From an uncultured Eubacteriales bacterium (GTDB taxonomy: Bacteria > Bacillota > Clostridia > Lachnospirales > Lachnospiraceae), in contig USSL01000013.1 in assembly GCA_900557175.1 (NCBI GenBank), forward strand, positions 1 through 17,843: a stretch of DNA of 17,843 bases, given 5' to 3'. This document shows, one piece after another, positions 14,322-17,843 of the stretch. Below the pieces are notes generated by a model. The model was not told the DNA's origin. It made no database searches and saw only the letters and a list, made by a program, of their open reading frames with translations. Both the position numbers and the translations under genes were made by a program. The stretch's first letter is position 1. Each line of letters opens with the position of its first letter.

Positions 14322-16022
14322 CTAAATCTCTTTTCTCTTTTTTTCCGTTCTCCATTTGTCATACAAAATTCTTGCAATGACATAAACGCCGAGCGAAATA
14401 CCGGCAGCGGTGACAAGCCATGCCCATACAGGAACGTTTTCTTCCTCCACAATAATTTCCTTATCAATCGTCACATTTTTACTGACCTCAGCTTTTATGG
14501 CAACGCCCTCTGTTTTCACTGTTTTTTCCAAAACTTTCTCTTTACCGTCGCTGCCCCGGTAGCGCACAGTCACCGCACCTGAAAGCATTCCCTCTTTTGA
14601 CGCCCGCAGATTAATCCCATATGTTTTTCTCTTTCCTGCCTCAAGGACAGCGCCCCCCAGCGCAGCGGTGCTGTCACCATCTTCCGAATCAGCCGTGCCG
14701 TTTTGAAAAGATTCAGGACTGCCGGCCGCCTCCAGATTTTCTGAATTGCCGCCGTCCTTTGAAATTTGTAAATCTCCTCCGCCCTCCGAAATTTGCAAAT
14801 CTTCGCCATCCACTGAAATTTCAATAATCTCTGCCGGAGCACTTCCCCGATTCACAAGTGTTATCTGAGTAACGCCTGATCCGTCATCATAAACTGTATT
14901 TATCTTTTCCGGCATCGAAATACTTTCTATTTCAAGCCGTTCACTCTGCTTGATTGGAAGTGTTATGACTTCCTCCGTTTTGACCTCCGCACCGCCAAGC
15001 TCAATCCCTTCGATGGCAAGCTTAATTTCACAGGCATCGCCTGTCATATCTTCTGAAATTCCGATATGATAAACCGCTTCCGCCGCTGTACCTGCGCCAA
15101 TCGTCCCTAAATAATATTGATTTGTATTTTTAAGGAGCGTCACCGACTCCGGAAACTGCGCGGTCACACGGACATTTTGAATACTATAGCTTCCGGCCGA
15201 AGCCGCAAGATTAATCTTCAGCGCAATGCTGTCTCCGGCTTTTGGCATTGTCTCACCGTAATCAAAGCTCTGTACAAAAAGTTTTGTTGCTGTAAGCGCC
15301 GCTTCCCGTCCGTCTGCATCATCCGAGCTGCCGGAAACATTATCATCACCGCCTGTGCTGCCGTCTGAGCCACTGCCGCCGAAATCATCTCCTGAACCAC
15401 TGCCGCCCAAATCACCGTCTGAACCGTCCGATGGCACACACTGATTTAATATGAGCTTCACGTTTTCCATTTTCAAAGAGGCTGATGGTGCATGATAAAA
15501 CAAATCAAAATCAAAGTTTTTTCCGGCGCCTGTATAATTTACATAAAAGTAAAGCGTATACATTTTCTGATTCTCCACTATGTTTTTCACAAAAGCATCG
15601 CCGTATTCGGGCGCTTTCCTCTCCAGCATCACCTCAATGTCTGCCAGCCTAAAAGCATCTGTATTAATCTTTGCACCGGCAAAGGCAAGCTCCTGTGCCG
15701 ACGGACGGCTGTCGCGGACAGTCACTTTCACAAGCGCCGTGTCCCCCGCCTTAAGCTCTGAAAGCTGACGCTTATCATTCGTATCTTTAATTTCATAACC
15801 GATGACACGGATATTTTCCTCCGCGCCGACGGACACACTCTGAGCATCAACCGGCAAATCTCCCCGCGCCGCGGATGACACACTCTGCCCGCCAATCGGC
15901 AAATCTCCCCGCGCCGCGGATGACACGCTATACGCTGCTGCCGCGCTCTGTCCGGACATACCGCCGGATATTATAAAAACTGCCGCCAGCACTGCCGCAC
16001 ATTTTTTCCATTTTCTGTTCAT
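14322..16022 (-). CDS. secreted, membrane-anchored protein with CARDB-like domains
   Basis: A 566-residue protein with an N-terminal signal peptide (KWKKCAAVLAAVFIISGG, cleavage near the AAAA at 27-30) and one C-terminal membrane helix (about 532-553) followed by a basic tail. The body is outside the cell. It has two beta-rich units, about 70-195 and 243-360, that look like CARDB / COG1361-type adhesion-like domains, and a third from about 365 to 510. An Asp/Gly/Ser linker lies at 199-238. Two 15-residue repeats follow the signal peptide, and GDLQIS-type repeats occur near 408-422. The ATG at 16022 follows GGAGG by six bases; an earlier ATG at 16037 lies before that site. It sits between an ABC-2 permease and the activator, a placing often seen for extracellular partners of exporters. 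Its function is unknown. Confidence 0.82.
   Translation of the reverse strand: MNRKWKKCAAVLAAVFIISGGMSGQSAAAAYSVSSAARGDLPIGGQSVSSAARGDLPVDAQSVSVGAEENIRVIGYEIKDTNDKRQLSELKAGDTALVKVTVRDSRPSAQELAFAGAKINTDAFRLADIEVMLERKAPEYGDAFVKNIVENQKMYTLYFYVNYTGAGKNFDFDLFYHAPSASLKMENVKLILNQCVPSDGSDGDLGGSGSGDDFGGSGSDGSTGGDDNVSGSSDDADGREAALTATKLFVQSFDYGETMPKAGDSIALKINLAASAGSYSIQNVRVTAQFPESVTLLKNTNQYYLGTIGAGTAAEAVYHIGISEDMTGDACEIKLAIEGIELGGAEVKTEEVITLPIKQSERLEIESISMPEKINTVYDDGSGVTQITLVNRGSAPAEIIEISVDGEDLQISEGGGDLQISKDGGNSENLEAAGSPESFQNGTADSEDGDSTAALGGAVLEAGKRKTYGINLRASKEGMLSGAVTVRYRGSDGKEKVLEKTVKTEGVAIKAEVSKNVTIDKEIIVEEENVPVWAWLVTAAGISLGVYVIARILYDKWRTEKKRKEI
15840..15929 (-). repeat. two 45-bp tandem repeats in the secreted protein gene
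   Basis: In-frame units at 15929-15885 and 15884-15840 encode SVSSAARGDLPIGGQ and SVSSAARGDLPVDAQ, and a decayed third begins SVSVGA. They follow the signal peptide directly. DNA identity is high apart from the last codons, which points to a recent duplication. Confidence 0.9.
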
Positions 16023-16039
16023 AAATATCCTCCGCATTT

Positions 16040-16052
16040 TTGATTAAATCAA
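16040..16052. promoter_or_regulatory. 13-bp palindrome before the secreted protein gene
   Basis: TTGATTAAATCAA is a perfect dyad around a central A, about 18 nt upstream of the ATG in the 64-nt gap after the permease. It could be an operator or a very weak hairpin; nothing decides between these. Confidence 0.35.
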
Positions 16053-16086
16053 GGTGCCAAAACCCCTTAATATTTTTTGTCCCTGT

Positions 16087-17843
16087 TTAAACTGCGCGGC
16101 CAAAGCGCCGCAAAAGACTGTAAATCATAGTGCCGCCGCTCGCAAAAGCTGCCGCCGCATAGGACAAGCAAATCCATGTGTTTTCGTAGTTATCGACAAA
16201 GCCAAGCCAGTGGAATAAAGGATAAGGGCCAAGCCATAAAAAATTTTCAAGACCTGCCGAAGCTAAAAGCAGGGGAACACATAAAATAAGTCCGGCACAA
16301 AAAGCAGTCATCAATGTATTTCCCGTTTTTAAAGAAAGCCAGCATATAAAAATTGCCGCCCACAAACAAACCAAAAGTCTTAATAAAAGCTGTCCTGCCA
16401 TCATTGCCGCCAGCGGCCAAAAGTCGGGCACATTGGCAAAAGCTTCCATGCTCTTTGCCGGCACCCACATTCCCTTAAGCCCTTCATGCCGAAGGACATC
16501 TATGTAAACAGGAAGAATAGAAATAACAGCGGCTATACTGCCTGTCAAAACGGCAATTTTAAGCTTCGCTCCGACGGTCTGCCGCCTGCCAAGCGGCGTC
16601 ACTGCAATGACCTTATCCATGCCGCCGGAAATTTCCATTGAAAAAACACCGGACAAGGCAATCGATAAAATAAGCATGAGCAAAAGCAGCTCATCAGCCT
16701 CTGTCTTATCCTTCAGATCAAACAGCTTTTCAAAACCATCTGCATACACAAGCTGCGCGCCGTCATTTTCCTTAAGATAAGAAAAATGCACTGCCGCGAT
16801 ATTATCCGCAACTTCTTTTTCCACTAAAAGCCCGCCGTAAGGCCCAATCATCTCCTCATAAGCCGCGCCGTCAATCGTCCCATTTGCAAGCGCCGACTGA
16901 AGCTCGATTACCGGCTCAAACCGCTTATATTCATTTTGAAACCATTCTGCTTTTTCCAAAGTCAGAGAACCTGTCATTGCCGTCAGATACTTTTTATAAT
17001 AAACATCTTCCGCACTCTGATAGTCCACTGATGTCACACCCTGCCCGACTGACACTGCCGCAAAAAACAGCAAAATCCACAACGCGCCGCCAAGCCAGAA
17101 CGTCTTATACGCCTCAAAAGAAAAAAGACTGCGCTTCCTCTCTTTTCTTGATCGCCGACGCAATGCCGGAAGCTTTACTGGCGACAAATGAAATCCCATA
17201 AGTCTTGCCCGCGCTCTGCCTCTCTCTCTTAAAAACAGGCCTCTTGAAAAGCCCCACAAAAACAGGCCGAGAAACAGGACAAAGGCTGCGGCAAAAACAA
17301 CGGCCGAGACTGCCTGTCTTGTCACCGGATAACCAAATAGGTAAAGGAGCTGATAATCGCCGAGAATGCGGTTTGTATCCAAAATCCCCGCCAAATTGGC
17401 ATATTTTAAAATATTAAAGTGACCGAGCGGCGAAAAATAAGCGAAAAAGAAAAAATTAACGCCGATAGCCGACAGCGCAAGACACCAGCTTTCAAAAAAC
17501 CGCCGGCACAAAAGCGTGCAAAACAAAATCAGCAGACCGATTACTGCCGCGCCCGCCCATTTTGCGACAGCAAACAGCAAAATATAGGTCAATACATTGA
17601 TTTGAAGCGTTGACTTCATCATCGCCGGCACCGACTGGATTTCACGAAATATATTGCCGAAGCCAAAGGTCAGCCTGCAATAAACAAGATTTGTACCGTA
17701 AAGCAAAATAACAATGCCAAGAATACTTACAATGACAGCGCCCGCTTTTGCCGCCGCCGTGCGAAGACGCCCGCCCGGCAATGTATAGACAATAGCAAGC
17801 AGCCCTTTATCACGCTCATCAAAAACGGCTGCCACCGACACAA
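16087..17843 (-). CDS. ABC-2 type transporter permease (5' end outside the window)
   Basis: At least 584 residues of an ABC-2 type membrane protein; the open frame runs off the window edge, so the true start is not seen. There are many hydrophobic segments. Two regions look alike: FDERDKGLLAIVYTLPGGRLRTAAAKAG near the visible start and EISGGMDKVIAVTPLGRRQTVGAKLK near 400-425. Each is a cytoplasmic loop typical of ABC-2 permeases, which suggests two fused permease halves. A large extracellular stretch (about 265-370) separates two membrane blocks. A matching ATPase gene is expected upstream, outside the window. The substrate is unknown; the secreted protein downstream may be a partner. Confidence 0.85.
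   Translation of the reverse strand, partial: VSVAAVFDERDKGLLAIVYTLPGGRLRTAAAKAGAVIVSILGIVILLYGTNLVYCRLTFGFGNIFREIQSVPAMMKSTLQINVLTYILLFAVAKWAGAAVIGLLILFCTLLCRRFFESWCLALSAIGVNFFFFAYFSPLGHFNILKYANLAGILDTNRILGDYQLLYLFGYPVTRQAVSAVVFAAAFVLFLGLFLWGFSRGLFLRERGRARARLMGFHLSPVKLPALRRRSRKERKRSLFSFEAYKTFWLGGALWILLFFAAVSVGQGVTSVDYQSAEDVYYKKYLTAMTGSLTLEKAEWFQNEYKRFEPVIELQSALANGTIDGAAYEEMIGPYGGLLVEKEVADNIAAVHFSYLKENDGAQLVYADGFEKLFDLKDKTEADELLLLMLILSIALSGVFSMEISGGMDKVIAVTPLGRRQTVGAKLKIAVLTGSIAAVISILPVYIDVLRHEGLKGMWVPAKSMEAFANVPDFWPLAAMMAGQLLLRLLVCLWAAIFICWLSLKTGNTLMTAFCAGLILCVPLLLASAGLENFLWLGPYPLFHWLGFVDNYENTWICLSYAAAAFASGGTMIYSLLRRFGRAV

Noticed and set aside
16046..16062. TTGGCAC-like -24 element upstream of the secreted protein gene
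   Set aside because: The invariant GC at -12 is missing (TA at that place), so it is not a sigma-54 promoter.

Overview
This window looks like a chromosomal segment from an anaerobic Clostridia member, probably Lachnospiraceae. The reasons are strong GGAGG-type ribosome sites, a mixed AT-rich/GC-rich composition, a DUF4250 small protein, a CobU/CobS/CobT salvage set and a UMF1-type transporter. The family assignment is inference. Every gene except one 62-residue protein lies on the minus strand. I saw no tRNA, rRNA, CRISPR array or insertion sequence.

Right part (17843 down to about 12253, read leftwards): the end of a large ABC-2 type permease, a secreted membrane-anchored protein with CARDB-like domains, and a sigma-54-dependent activator (enhancer-binding protein) with its own sigma-A promoter. 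The AT-rich 325-bp gap that follows holds a near-perfect sigma-54 promoter (-24/-12 type) pointing at lysA. It also has dyad and direct repeats at distances where an enhancer-binding protein would bind. lysA (diaminopimelate decarboxylase, last step of lysine synthesis) is followed by a cytoplasmic C39-like cysteine peptidase. The activator therefore probably controls lysA and the peptidase, an unusual target for sigma-54 and the most interesting point in the window.

Middle: glmM (cell-wall amino-sugar synthesis) ends in a bidirectional terminator shared with the convergent DUF4250 gene. That gene has a clear sigma-A promoter and a hairpin at the predicted 5' end of its transcript.

Left part (7972 down to 163): one tightly packed transcription unit runs cobU-cobS-cobC-like phosphatase-cobT-rarA-second histidine phosphatase-phosphodiesterase-UMF1 transporter. 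It assembles the nucleotide loop of cobalamin, followed by a replication-restart ATPase and housekeeping hydrolases. Its promoter leaves only about 40 nt of leader, so no cobalamin riboswitch fits there. The last gene, the transporter, can only be read from its well-placed ATG if the ribosome shifts -1 at an A AAA AAG heptamer, or if one A is missing from the sequence. A two-hairpin intergenic element lies at the left edge.

Several start codons were moved from the longest open frame to an internal ATG with a proper ribosome site: cobT, rarA, cobS, cobU, lysA, the activator and the secreted protein.
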